Shown here: positions 36,660 to 47,241 of the stretch, piece after piece
Layout of the letters: each line of letters begins with the position of its first letter
Position numbering within the stretch: the first letter of the stretch is position 1
Virus record (IMG/VR): IMGVR_UViG_3300044807_000039
Location: 64,001-128,000 of that record
Source: a virus
Strand: one strand, 5' to 3'
DNA length: 64,000 bases
Position numbers and translations under genes: made by a program
Notes under the pieces: generated by a model
What the model was told of the DNA's origin: nothing
Database searches by the model: none
The model's input: only the letters and a program-made list of their open reading frames with translations

Positions 36660-39600
36660 GTAGCGAAAATATTGGCGTTAATTTTAGCGTCACAGCAGAA
36701 ACTACAGCGGCAACCACCGCTGTTAATTCGCTACGTACTTCTGTTGCTGGACTAGAAAAGCAGATAGGAATGCTGAATAACAGCAAACTGTCTGCTATTT
36801 CTGGTGAAATTGGTAAGATTGCCAATCCGAAGTTTGATTGGAATCCTGGGCTTAGGCAGATGGATGATCTTACTAAGAGTATTCAAAAAGGTAAGCTTAG
36901 TATTGGTGAATATTTCAAGCAATGGCGTACCGGTGTTGACGATATCGCCAGTCATCAAGAAAGACTTTCTAGATCAGTAGCTACGCCAATTGGCACCAAG
37001 GGCGCCATGGCGATGACAATTCCATCGGCTGCTAGTATAGCTCCGACTGTAACGGCAATGGAGAAGATGAATAGGCAGTTTGCCGTTCAATCTGAATTGC
37101 TTTCCGGAATGGGAACCAAAATCCAGGATTGGGGTAAGAATACCCAATGGGCTGGACGCCAGATGATGGTCGGTTTTACCGTTCCATTTGCTATGGCAGC
37201 AGCAGCAGCCGGTAAGTACGCTATGGATATCGACAAGGCACTGACTCGTATTGAAAAGGTATATGACGGGTCTACAAAGGGACTCCGTGAGCAAGCCGTA
37301 TCTGTAGCTACCGACATTACTAAGTCTTTAGGTGTAACCGTTCAGTCCAGCCTTGAGATCATGGGTGAACTTGCAGCGGCGGGCAAGCAAGGTGCGCAGA
37401 TGTTTGAACTTACCGCACAGGCACAAAGACTTTCTGTTCTAGGTGACGTAGACAAGGAAGAGTCAATTAAAGCCGTAATCTCCTTGTCTACTATTTATGG
37501 ATTGACCACCAAGGAATTAGCCGCCTCTATTGATTACCTTAATGCCGTAGACGCCAAGACTCCTACCAGCATGAAGGATCTAGCCGACGCTATTCCAATT
37601 GCTGGTGCAACTGTTAAACAATTGGGTGGAGATCTTAAGGACACTACTGTATTACTTTCTGCGTTCAAGGAGCGTGGCATTAGCACTGTTGAGGGTGCTA
37701 ACGCTATCAAGTCTGCTATGAACCGAGTATTGGTACCGACTGCGGCTGCTAAGAGTCTCTTTAAGGAATTCGTACATCAGGATCTAGAAACTGTCGTAGC
37801 TAGCAAAAAGGGTGACCCGCTAGACACTATGCAGGCTATTTCTGATGCAGTTATGGGTGGAAACGTAGCCCTTGAAGACCAGCAAAAGATCATCAGCAAG
37901 CTTTTTGGAACATATCAGTCTACCAGAATTACTGGTCTCCTACAGGGTCTCCAGCAATCTAATGGTGCCGTAGCTGAAACAAAGAAACTGTCCGAACAAT
38001 CGGATGGTGAACTTCGTGACATTGCGGAAAAGCATCGTCTAGCGATTGTCAACTCTGCCTCAAGACAGTTTACCATTGCAGTAGAAAGCTTTAAGACCGA
38101 ACTAAAATCATTCGGTGACTTTGCACTTCAGATCGCAACCGTAGCCATTCAGGCATTTGGTAAGATCTTCAATCTCTTTAATAGTATGCCGGGGCCGCTT
38201 AAGGCTATCGTTATAGGTGTAGCATTACTAGCCGCTGTAGCTGGCCCTATTGTCATGCTTGCCGGTCTATTCGGTAACCTGTTTGGTAGCGTAATTAAGT
38301 TTGCTGGATTCCTTACTGGTCTACGCAAGGGTTACAACTCAATGACTATTGACCAGAAGGCTGCACAGCTGGCAGCCAATGGAATGACCAATAGTATGAT
38401 GAAAGAGTCTGAAGCGGCTCAAATTCTCATCGTGCAGATGGGTAAGCTTCTTGGGGCAATTCAAGCCGTAGATGTTGCGCAGGCAAAGGCTGTTGCTACT
38501 CCAGGAGTACTTGGTGGCGGTATGGCTGTATTGCCTAATCAAACTCGTGCAGTGCAGAATCCCGTGACTGGATCTTGGCGTACAAACACTGGAAAAGATG
38601 TTTCTGCTGATGAGGCGGTATTACTCAACAAGCAGCAGAAGGATCTTACCGCCGAGAAGGAAAAGACTGCAAAGGCAGAAACTCAAGTAGCAGAGGAAGT
38701 CAAAAAGACTAGTTTGGCACAGCGTGCCTTTAGCACCGAATCCCTAGTCGGTGTCGGTGCGGTTGCTGGCATAGCGAGCATGGCTGCTGAATCTGGTTCT
38801 AACATGGAAAGATGGCTTACCTGGATTTCACTAGGATCAGTAGCCTTGAGCGCCATCATTCCGATTGTCACTAAGATTGGCACTGTGGTTGCTGGAATGG
38901 ATATGTTTAAGGCTTTAACCGGAGGTGGAGGTTTAACCAGTAAGCTAGGTGATCTGGGAGCCAAAATTGGTTCAAGCATTAAGAGCGGATTCAGTGCAGC
39001 CATATCTTTTATGAAAACGCCAATGGGTATTGGAATTGGGGTAGCAACACTTGCTGTTCTTGGTATTACAAAGCTTGTCTCGGCTGAAGCAGATCGCTTG
39101 CAAGAAAAGCACCAGCAGATCCTTCGTTCAACCGATGACTGGACCAAAGCACTTGGACGAACTAAGGTCGAATGGGGTCAAATCAAGAATGAAGCCGGAC
39201 AAGTAGAAGACACTGTGGCTTCAATGGCTGAAAAAATGAAGACCGATAATGCTCCAATGGTAGACCGATTCAAGAATGTCAGTGATCCGAAGGAACTTCA
39301 ATGGATGGCAAATACCCAAGTTGGTAACCTACAAGGTCAAGGACTAAATCAAAAAGAAACCATGGATGCCATGGAGGCTCTACTTCGCGCCGCTGGTAAA
39401 ACTCGTGAGGAAATTTTAAAGATTCTTTCTAATATTCGAGTAAGTTTTGACTTTACTAATGGCGAGCAGGACTTTGAGGGATTTATAGCGGCCATTAAGA
39501 AGAAGGCAGCTGCCCTACAGACTAATCTATTTAGCGATAAGGCTACCCAGTTCGATAGCGCTGGCACTGCTTCTATTTCTGGTGACGCTTTGCAGAATCT

Positions 39601-42600
39601 CAATAGGGAAACTGAAGAGCTTGCTCAGCAATTCAAGGATCGCATTGCAAATATGTCCGATGTTGACCGAGCTGTATTTGCTAAGAAGTTTGCTGATCAA
39701 ATGGCTCAGGGCTATTCTGCTGGGTTCCAAACTCTTAATAGTGAGTATGGCGGAAAGCTTGGTAAGGATTGGGCGGATGCAAGGCAGAAGTTTATGGAGT
39801 TCAACAAGGACGATGGAACTTGGCAGCTCAACGATGCTGGAAAAACTCAGCTGGATACTTCTGCTGGGCAGAAGCTAACCTACCTAGCTAAAGAAGAATC
39901 TGATCTAGCCAAGGCTATTGCAAAGGCCAATGGCGCTAGCGATGATCAGCTAAAGCATATTTCCGTAATGGGAGACATTATGCCTTCGCTAAGCCAGGGT
40001 GTAGGAGATGCCACCAAGACCCAGAATGCATTCAATAAGGCTGTAGAAGCTTATGAAAAGGGCTCAGGCCGCAAGATGACCGATGTTGAGAAACTGAAGA
40101 TGGCAGCCGTATACGCATCTGTATCTGGCTTGACCGCTGCGGTACTCGTAACCAACGGTTATTCTAATGCAAACATGGCATCGGCACAGGCAGCAGAGGC
40201 CAATGCTCGTGGAATTCAAACACTTATTGGCGGCTTAAAGGAAGCTGCAACTGCGGGTAAGGATATGTGGGATAACATTGCAGATCCAGGCGGTGGCGGA
40301 TTCGATGCGCTCGGTGGAGATGCAGCCGCTCAAGCACAGAAGCTTACTGACGTTCAAAAGGGTATTTTCAGTGGTACCATGAATAACGTATATGATGCAT
40401 ACGCATCAAGTGCTGAGGAGACATGGAAAAATAGACTGGACAATATCACTAAGGCATTTGAATCTAAAAAGGAAGCACTGCAAAAGCAGATGACTGACTT
40501 TGATAAGGCTTATGATCAAAAACAGCAGGCATTTGGTGATCGCTGGGATGCCACCATGGAATCCACAAAGCAGTCATTTGCAGATCGCCAAAAAGCAATT
40601 GAAGATCAGGCAACTGCACAAATTGATTCCATTGATAATCAAATTCAAGCAATTCAAGATCAGAAAGCTGCCGAGGCAGAACTAGAAAACGCTCGCCAAA
40701 AGCAATTTGAGGCTGAGAAGCAGCGCATCGAACGCATGACTACACTTGCCAATAACCGCATTGCCTACAGCAGAGCAATCGGCGGGGGTAATCTAGACGA
40801 AGCGGCACGTGTACAGAACAACAGCGAGTCAGTATCGCTAGGTTGGTCTATTGATGATGCTAATTCACGCGCATCGGATAAGGCCGCTGCTAAAGACAAG
40901 CTAAGCGACCAGCAGATAAAGGAGCTTAATAGCACCAAGGATCTTATCCAGAAGCAGAAGCAGGCTAAGCTTGATGCACTCAAGGAGGAAGAGGACGCTG
41001 TAACCAAGTCGCTTGAAAAGCAACGCGAGGCTGAAAAGCGCTCTATGGAGACCGCCCGTGATATCGAAAAGGAACGTCTTCAGAATAGATTGGATGGTCT
41101 AGCTAAAGAGCAGTCTGCCGCTGAAGATAAGGAGCGCAAGGTCCAGGAAATGAATAAGCGCACCCTGGATATCCAGCTTGCCACTCTAAAAGCATTCATT
41201 CCACAGAATGAGGCTCAGCTAAACGATCACATCAATAGGGTCGGTGGAGCATATGGCCAATTCGGTCTAGGCTTGCAAGGTGCTGGTAGTATGTGGGGAC
41301 AGATCGTTGGTAACGCATTGCAAAACAACGTAGATATTGCTAGGAATCAGATGTCTAGTGATGCAAACTGGGGTGCCTTTGGTGCACAGGTAGCCGGTGC
41401 TATCGCACAGGGTGCTTTTGGTTTGAACCTTAATGACTTTATGAACTTGCTTCGTACGGGTAATCCGCCTGCTGGTTGGGCTCCTCCAGGAGTTCAAACA
41501 ATTCAGCAGCGCTCTTCGGATGCTATTCACTACCGACACACAGGTGGTTTGGTTGACGACACCCTAGGTTCTCGTGCTGGTATTGGCGGCGATGGTCTAC
41601 ATCCTTCTGAGATGCCAATTGTGGCACAGCGCGGAGAGTTTGTTATCAACAAGGATGCAGTGCAGCGTCTAGGAACACAGAACCTAACTCGCATTAACGC
41701 GGGTGATCCAAAGGCAATTAGTTCTGGTGTAAGCGTCGCAGGTTACGGTGGTGGTTTTGCTGGAATTATGGGTAGAGCAATGACCCAGATAGCAGTTAAT
41801 AACCTTGCGGCTCACTATGCTGCGGAAAATTCAAAGGTTGCAGCTGCCCTTGGATTTGATACTGGTTCTGGCACCGGTGCCGCTGTAGACTTTGCTAAGG
41901 CTCAGGATGGGAAGCCATATATCTGGGGTGGAGTAGGACCAGCAGGATATGACTGTTCAGGTTATATGTCTGCAATTGCTAACGTACTTACTGGAAAGAG
42001 CCCTCACAACCGTCTATTTAGCACTGGAATGGTTCAGAATGGAAAGGCATTTGGTCCATTCGTTCCTGGTCTAGGTGGTAAGTTCCAAATTGGTGTATCT
42101 AATGGTCACACTGCTGGTACGCTTATGGGAACAAATGTTGAGTCAACCGGAAACCATGTTCGTTATGGAAAAGATGCTCACGGTGCTACCGATAAGCAAT
42201 TTAATCTTCGTTTTCACGTACCGGATGATAAGGTTGTAGAAGGTGCAGCAGCATGGAGCGGCGGCCCTGTAGATGAATCTAATCTATCTAGGCTTATTGT
42301 TCAAATCGGTAAGAATAGAGGATTCAGCCGTAAGGGTGCCGAGGTTGCTCTTATTACTGCTATCGTTGAGTCTGGAATTAGGAACCTTAATTATGGTGAT
42401 CGTGATTCACTGGGTATTTTCCAGCAGCGTCCAAGTCAAGGCTGGGGTACTCCTGCACAGATTATGGACCCTAACTATAGTACAAATAAATTCTATAGTG
42501 CTTTGGCCGGAGTAAAAGGCTGGGAGGGCATGCTTGAAGGAACAGCTGCTCAGCGAGTTCAGCGTTCTGCATATCCAGATAGATATCAGACTAAGTTGGG

Positions 42601-42970
42601 ACAGGCAATCAGTCTTGTTAATCAGTCTGGTTTTTATGATGCTGGAGGCGACATTCTTCCCGGAAATACTTTGGTAAAGAACGCTACTAACCAGGTAGAA
42701 ACCGTTGTTACTTTTGATACTCGAAATGCTCTTATTGGAGCACTAGAAAAGGCCAACGTGACCTATTCTGGATTTGCAGATATTTTGAAAACAGCCATTG
42801 TGCCTGGTAGCGTAGCTCCCGGCTTTGACACTGGCCCGTCAAACACATATACTTACGAAGTGAACATTAATGGTTCTAGTTTGAGTGCAAACGAATTGAA
42901 GCGCGTAGTTAGCGATGCCATTGATGAAAAACACATGAAGACTCAAAAGAAACTGGGAAAGATTAAATGA
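36656..42970 (+). CDS. Tape-measure protein with cell-wall hydrolase domains, about 2100 aa
   Basis: Sets tail length and crosses the wall. The first ATG is at 36770, but the frame stays open to 36650 and encodes a typical tape-measure start (ENIGVNFSVTAETTAATTAVNSL without its ATG); an ATA at 36656 or ATT at 36671 may start it. From the 36770 start, several hydrophobic segments lie at about 120-145, 475-510 and 665-770, with coiled coils at 1210-1480. Residues 1707-1820 are NlpC/P60-like (Y-D-C-S-G-Y, N-G-H), and 1834-1947 resemble GH23 transglycosylases (IVESGIRN, GIFQQRPSQGW). These would open peptidoglycan during injection. Confidence 0.85.
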   Translation: MSSENIGVNFSVTAETTAATTAVNSLRTSVAGLEKQIGMLNNSKLSAISGEIGKIANPKFDWNPGLRQMDDLTKSIQKGKLSIGEYFKQWRTGVDDIASHQERLSRSVATPIGTKGAMAMTIPSAASIAPTVTAMEKMNRQFAVQSELLSGMGTKIQDWGKNTQWAGRQMMVGFTVPFAMAAAAAGKYAMDIDKALTRIEKVYDGSTKGLREQAVSVATDITKSLGVTVQSSLEIMGELAAAGKQGAQMFELTAQAQRLSVLGDVDKEESIKAVISLSTIYGLTTKELAASIDYLNAVDAKTPTSMKDLADAIPIAGATVKQLGGDLKDTTVLLSAFKERGISTVEGANAIKSAMNRVLVPTAAAKSLFKEFVHQDLETVVASKKGDPLDTMQAISDAVMGGNVALEDQQKIISKLFGTYQSTRITGLLQGLQQSNGAVAETKKLSEQSDGELRDIAEKHRLAIVNSASRQFTIAVESFKTELKSFGDFALQIATVAIQAFGKIFNLFNSMPGPLKAIVIGVALLAAVAGPIVMLAGLFGNLFGSVIKFAGFLTGLRKGYNSMTIDQKAAQLAANGMTNSMMKESEAAQILIVQMGKLLGAIQAVDVAQAKAVATPGVLGGGMAVLPNQTRAVQNPVTGSWRTNTGKDVSADEAVLLNKQQKDLTAEKEKTAKAETQVAEEVKKTSLAQRAFSTESLVGVGAVAGIASMAAESGSNMERWLTWISLGSVALSAIIPIVTKIGTVVAGMDMFKALTGGGGLTSKLGDLGAKIGSSIKSGFSAAISFMKTPMGIGIGVATLAVLGITKLVSAEADRLQEKHQQILRSTDDWTKALGRTKVEWGQIKNEAGQVEDTVASMAEKMKTDNAPMVDRFKNVSDPKELQWMANTQVGNLQGQGLNQKETMDAMEALLRAAGKTREEILKILSNIRVSFDFTNGEQDFEGFIAAIKKKAAALQTNLFSDKATQFDSAGTASISGDALQNLNRETEELAQQFKDRIANMSDVDRAVFAKKFADQMAQGYSAGFQTLNSEYGGKLGKDWADARQKFMEFNKDDGTWQLNDAGKTQLDTSAGQKLTYLAKEESDLAKAIAKANGASDDQLKHISVMGDIMPSLSQGVGDATKTQNAFNKAVEAYEKGSGRKMTDVEKLKMAAVYASVSGLTAAVLVTNGYSNANMASAQAAEANARGIQTLIGGLKEAATAGKDMWDNIADPGGGGFDALGGDAAAQAQKLTDVQKGIFSGTMNNVYDAYASSAEETWKNRLDNITKAFESKKEALQKQMTDFDKAYDQKQQAFGDRWDATMESTKQSFADRQKAIEDQATAQIDSIDNQIQAIQDQKAAEAELENARQKQFEAEKQRIERMTTLANNRIAYSRAIGGGNLDEAARVQNNSESVSLGWSIDDANSRASDKAAAKDKLSDQQIKELNSTKDLIQKQKQAKLDALKEEEDAVTKSLEKQREAEKRSMETARDIEKERLQNRLDGLAKEQSAAEDKERKVQEMNKRTLDIQLATLKAFIPQNEAQLNDHINRVGGAYGQFGLGLQGAGSMWGQIVGNALQNNVDIARNQMSSDANWGAFGAQVAGAIAQGAFGLNLNDFMNLLRTGNPPAGWAPPGVQTIQQRSSDAIHYRHTGGLVDDTLGSRAGIGGDGLHPSEMPIVAQRGEFVINKDAVQRLGTQNLTRINAGDPKAISSGVSVAGYGGGFAGIMGRAMTQIAVNNLAAHYAAENSKVAAALGFDTGSGTGAAVDFAKAQDGKPYIWGGVGPAGYDCSGYMSAIANVLTGKSPHNRLFSTGMVQNGKAFGPFVPGLGGKFQIGVSNGHTAGTLMGTNVESTGNHVRYGKDAHGATDKQFNLRFHVPDDKVVEGAAAWSGGPVDESNLSRLIVQIGKNRGFSRKGAEVALITAIVESGIRNLNYGDRDSLGIFQQRPSQGWGTPAQIMDPNYSTNKFYSALAGVKGWEGMLEGTAAQRVQRSAYPDRYQTKLGQAISLVNQSGFYDAGGDILPGNTLVKNATNQVETVVTFDTRNALIGALEKANVTYSGFADILKTAIVPGSVAPGFDTGPSNTYTYEVNINGSSLSANELKRVVSDAIDEKHMKTQKKLGKIK

Positions 42971-42982
42971 TTGGAGTAGGTA

Positions 42983-43396
42983 ATGCCACCGCGTCCTAGA
43001 ATACTGCCTATCGATGCCGGTTTGGCAATCGCTGGCCATAGACTATCCGATCATAATAGAGGGCCTATAAGCATTAGTCCTGAAAGATTTGAGAATCGAA
43101 AGCGCATGGCTAACGGAACCTTGCGCAATTTCGTTGTTTCACAAAAGAGAAAAATAAAGACTAGCTGGGAAAATTTACCAGCACAGGACGCGATTACGGT
43201 TGATGGATTTTGGGGGGCAAATAGTATTTCTGGATTCTACGATGATACTTTTGGTGCCTTCACCTTACGACTTACTTATGGAGATAAAACCTTTGAGGAT
43301 ATTTTGGTAATGTTTGCAGACTTTTCAATACAGCTGCGAAAGCGCGGCGGATATACAGATTTATATAGCGTTGATGTAACATTCGAGGAGGTTTAA
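42983..43396 (+). CDS. Minor/distal tail protein, 137 aa
   Basis: Follows the tape measure after 12 bases. The C-terminal half (AFTLRLTYGDKTFEDILVMFADFSIQLRKRGGYTDLYSVDVTFEEV) resembles tail tube- and Dit-type beta sandwiches that carry the tube to the tip. Function from synteny and fold pattern. Confidence 0.65.
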   Translation: MPPRPRILPIDAGLAIAGHRLSDHNRGPISISPERFENRKRMANGTLRNFVVSQKRKIKTSWENLPAQDAITVDGFWGANSISGFYDDTFGAFTLRLTYGDKTFEDILVMFADFSIQLRKRGGYTDLYSVDVTFEEV

Positions 43397-43397
43397 G

Positions 43398-46300
43398 TTG
43401 ATTACAATGCCAGGTGCTTTCCAGACTGCTCTACGGCGCGGATACGCGATTGAGGGTAGCTCTATTGTTGTGGCTGAATGGAATTACAACTACCTTTTCG
43501 ATACAACCGTTACAAATCCTCCAGATGATATCGGATGGATTCTCAATAAAGAATACTTCACCACTAAGTCTATTGTTTCTAGTCTTCGTCCTAAGAGCGG
43601 TATTTTTTATGGTATGACCGATGACGCACGCACAAATGGTTCTAATTTGGGTCTTGATGCTAATCGTTACTATTCTATGGATGAAGTTAATCACTATAAG
43701 TATTGGATGTGTCCAACTCCTTCTGCTGGGGATCCCCCGGACGCTGGTGCTGGAGACATTGCAAACTGGGTTTTCGCTGTAGATCGTGGAACGCTCATTG
43801 TAGATTATGGTCAGTTTCTAAACATGAATAAGGTTAGTGTCACCTTCAATCTTGGCCCAATGCCAATTGATTGGAGTATATTTGTATTTGAAGAAACCGC
43901 TAATGCTTGGATGGAAATTGTAAATCCAGCCATTAATGACATTACTGGCGTGGCTGAGATCTGGTGGGATGGTACAAATTGGGTAGAACAACAGAAACTC
44001 AATGAATTGGTTTTTAGGCGTATCTCAAAAATTAAGATTGAGGTTCGTACAATCGATAAGGCTAAGACTCGCTTCCAGGTTGTTGAGATCGCAGGCAAGC
44101 GAGAGATTGATATTACTAATCGCGTTGAGAGCTATAACATCAATTCCTCAATGGACAACCAGGACTTCATTTTCCCGGTTGGTAAAATGTCTGCTAACGA
44201 TGGTGCTATCACTCTTAATAACAACGACCTCAAAATGAATCCAGAAGATCCTACATCGGACTTTTACGGCCTGCTTATCGGTTGGTGCCAATATCGTACC
44301 TACGTAAAATACGATTTAACTCCTTGGGATGGCGCATCAGATTATACTGTTCGCACCGCAACTATGTGGTCAAATGATACTCAACAAATTAACGAATATC
44401 AATATTCAGTTGAGTTGTTTGATATCTTTAAGATCTTACAGATGATTGATTGTCCTGCCTTTTTGGTAGAAGATCAATCCTTAGCTAGAGTAATTGCAAC
44501 CATTCTTGATATGGTGGGATGTGATACCTATAGTTTTGAATTTGCTGACTGGGATATCACTCATACTGTTAAGTATTTCTGGACTGACGGCAAGGAGAAG
44601 GTATTTGACGTGCTTGCCAAATTGGTAGAGTCACATCAAGCCGCTCTTTTTGTTGATGAAGATGGACTTATTCGTCTTCTCACTCGCAATGACATTACAC
44701 CCGTAGCAGGTGAGGAGCCAGTATGGACTTTCCGGGGTGATAATGATGGTCTGGACATTCCAGATATTTCCAAGCTAAGTAAGAAGTACAGTCTACAAAT
44801 CAATAAGCTTAATATTAAATATACTAAACGCCAAGCAAAGGTTGATGATCTAGACATCACCCAGCAGCCGCTTACAAGTACTGTTTGGGAGTCATCTGAC
44901 CCTATTGTTGTTCGTGCTGCCCCATTGATGCGTAATCTAGGACCTGTCATGACTCCTGGAGCACCCGACCCCGCTGACGTCTGGATTCCATCCAACCAAG
45001 CAGAAACCTGGCCTTATAAAGGAAAGGTTAATATCAATGGTGAGCTTATTGAATATAACGGAAAAGGTTATGCGTATTATAATCACAGCACTGGTACCCC
45101 AGTGTACGCCGAAGTACCAGTGTTTACTGATGAAGATCGAAAGGCATTTGATCAGGCTACCTATAATAGCTACACCCAAAGCGGTGTAATCGGTGGCGTA
45201 AGTACTAATCCAACCAAGCAGAATGGGTATACTGGTAGATTAATTATTTCTAAGCGTGATGCGGATGGGACTGGAGAAGCACAATCCCATTTTATTACAC
45301 AGAGCGGCGGCTGGCAGACAAACGACTTCTGGTTGCAAAAAGCCGGAATGCCCTGGACTTATCCAAACCATTGGGTTACTCCTGGAGGAAATGTCAACAT
45401 TCCAGAGCACCAAAGGGATTGGGTTAATAAGCTTGATTGGACCGAAACTCAGGCAAGAACAACTATCGCAAATAGTATTGCTACTATTAATAATACTGGT
45501 CCTAGTGGAGTTGCCGATAGGGATTCCCATGCAACGATCATGATTAAAGATCAGCCGGATACCGAGTACCGTGAGATTGGCGCTAGATTACGCTTGCGCG
45601 GCGGAACCATGGGAAGGGCTATTATTCCTTTCTACATGACCAACGTTGATGGATATAAGAATGAGGTAGCTCCTTTGGCTTGGGCATTTAATATGACCAG
45701 ATGCTACGTTCTCAATATAAATGCGACTGAATACTCCGATAACGTTAATAGAGGACGTCAGGAAATTTCGATTGATTATAAGAACCGAGATTCCATTGTT
45801 CAGGTACCAACAGCGGGACAGGGAGGGAATGGTGGAAATATCAAGATTGACTTTGATAAATGGTATGATATTGAAATCATCTTTAGGGACGGTTCTGGAG
45901 AGATTCTAGAAGGTGGTGGTACCTTTGGTCCACGTTCAGCTATTGAAGTATTTGTTGATGGTGCTTATATGGATACTTGGTATCCAGAAGGTGACGCAAA
46001 CATTCGCCCGACCTCTCTGATTGGTTTTGGAGCAAGAGACAAGTCTATTGTCGATTTTGAATATATGTATGGAACTACTACTACCCCAAAGGGTCGCATT
46101 AGATATACTGACGACGACGAATATGATGCCTTCACTTTGACTCTGCCTCCAGGCACGAATGTTACTCAAACTATTCCATGGCCCGTGGGCCACGACTGGA
46201 TGGGTGATGGTGCATTCGGTTTTTCAACTTGGGGTACAGCCGCCACCATTCATCAGCTAGAAATGCAGGTATTCACCCAGACGCGCAGTTTGAATGTTGC

Positions 46301-47204
46301 TGGAGCAGCCGGTCTAGTGGTCAAGCCAGATCAAAGACTGCAATATATGGTATTAGATACATTACCGGACGTTGGTCTAGTTAAGTTTAGATATACAGCG
46401 GTCAATCCACTATCAGTAATATATGAATACTCAAGAAGTTCTGCCTTCCCGTACGGTATTGATAACGAGCCGACACCTCCACCAATGACCTATTATGATA
46501 TTTTGAAGGGCGGATATGTATCTACTAAGGTAGATGAGGTATTCTTTACTCCACAGAAATATTCCGGAAGCGATTATCTTTCAAGTAGTGTGACTACTCC
46601 AGTTTTCATGGGGTATTTCTTTGATGACTTTGGCTCAATTGTTCATGAGGTGCGAGATATAAGCGTAGATTATGATGCAGCTCCAGCAAAGGGCGTATCC
46701 ATCTATTCGTCTAATCCGAGAGTTAAAATCATTGGACATAAGTATAATCCAATGCGCGGAGATTTTACATTGGTTAACACCTCGCACCGCGATGAAATTG
46801 TCAGCGGAACGGAACAGATTGATGAATCTAACAGCATCGATCAAGCTCTTATGCTTTATGGATATGTCTTGGAGGATAAGGGAGAAGAAATTGAGACTGT
46901 GACAAATCCGCTTAGTGTTCTTCGCCATGGATTCGTTGCACAAGATCTAGATGCAACTTGGATCTTTACCAAGGAAGAGGCAAAGTCTCTTGGAGAATGG
47001 GTTACCTCTCATTGGGGAGAAGCAATGGATACCCTTACCATGGAGACGTTTTGTAGCACCTTTATTCAAATAGGTGATAAGGTCAGCATCTACTATCCCA
47101 ATGCTCATATTAATGCGGAATGGACCTTTGTGGTTACTGATAAGCAATTAGATATGGGTAGTCAAGGACTGTCGACCACTATAACTGTACGTAGAGTTAG
47201 GTAG
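43398..47204 (+). CDS. Large baseplate/tail-tip protein, 1268 aa
   Basis: Starts at a TTG six bases after GAGGAGG; an ATG at 43407 is less well spaced. The first third matches phage tail-tip proteins (LRRGYAIEGSS, VEIAGKREIDITNRVES, SIVHEV later). Residues about 715-895 form a concanavalin/LamG-like sandwich. Residues about 903-1015 carry the same beta module as the genes at 24536 and 25042 (TLTLPPGT, ATIHQLEM, KFRYTAVNPLSVIYE). Residues 1160-1268 close with a tail-hub-type beta domain. Likely central hub with receptor-binding insertions. Confidence 0.7.
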   Translation: MITMPGAFQTALRRGYAIEGSSIVVAEWNYNYLFDTTVTNPPDDIGWILNKEYFTTKSIVSSLRPKSGIFYGMTDDARTNGSNLGLDANRYYSMDEVNHYKYWMCPTPSAGDPPDAGAGDIANWVFAVDRGTLIVDYGQFLNMNKVSVTFNLGPMPIDWSIFVFEETANAWMEIVNPAINDITGVAEIWWDGTNWVEQQKLNELVFRRISKIKIEVRTIDKAKTRFQVVEIAGKREIDITNRVESYNINSSMDNQDFIFPVGKMSANDGAITLNNNDLKMNPEDPTSDFYGLLIGWCQYRTYVKYDLTPWDGASDYTVRTATMWSNDTQQINEYQYSVELFDIFKILQMIDCPAFLVEDQSLARVIATILDMVGCDTYSFEFADWDITHTVKYFWTDGKEKVFDVLAKLVESHQAALFVDEDGLIRLLTRNDITPVAGEEPVWTFRGDNDGLDIPDISKLSKKYSLQINKLNIKYTKRQAKVDDLDITQQPLTSTVWESSDPIVVRAAPLMRNLGPVMTPGAPDPADVWIPSNQAETWPYKGKVNINGELIEYNGKGYAYYNHSTGTPVYAEVPVFTDEDRKAFDQATYNSYTQSGVIGGVSTNPTKQNGYTGRLIISKRDADGTGEAQSHFITQSGGWQTNDFWLQKAGMPWTYPNHWVTPGGNVNIPEHQRDWVNKLDWTETQARTTIANSIATINNTGPSGVADRDSHATIMIKDQPDTEYREIGARLRLRGGTMGRAIIPFYMTNVDGYKNEVAPLAWAFNMTRCYVLNINATEYSDNVNRGRQEISIDYKNRDSIVQVPTAGQGGNGGNIKIDFDKWYDIEIIFRDGSGEILEGGGTFGPRSAIEVFVDGAYMDTWYPEGDANIRPTSLIGFGARDKSIVDFEYMYGTTTTPKGRIRYTDDDEYDAFTLTLPPGTNVTQTIPWPVGHDWMGDGAFGFSTWGTAATIHQLEMQVFTQTRSLNVAGAAGLVVKPDQRLQYMVLDTLPDVGLVKFRYTAVNPLSVIYEYSRSSAFPYGIDNEPTPPPMTYYDILKGGYVSTKVDEVFFTPQKYSGSDYLSSSVTTPVFMGYFFDDFGSIVHEVRDISVDYDAAPAKGVSIYSSNPRVKIIGHKYNPMRGDFTLVNTSHRDEIVSGTEQIDESNSIDQALMLYGYVLEDKGEEIETVTNPLSVLRHGFVAQDLDATWIFTKEEAKSLGEWVTSHWGEAMDTLTMETFCSTFIQIGDKVSIYYPNAHINAEWTFVVTDKQLDMGSQGLSTTITVRRVR

Positions 47205-47205
47205 C

Positions 47206-47234
47206 TAGACATGCGGTAGTCGTTTTGCTATAAT
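47206..47234 (+). promoter_or_regulatory. Strong promoter, leaderless
   Basis: TAGACA (47206-47211), a 17-base spacer, TATAAT (47229-47234) with TTGC before it. The ATG at 47242 is one base from the expected +1. Confidence 0.75.
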
Positions 47235-47241
47235 CAAACTA

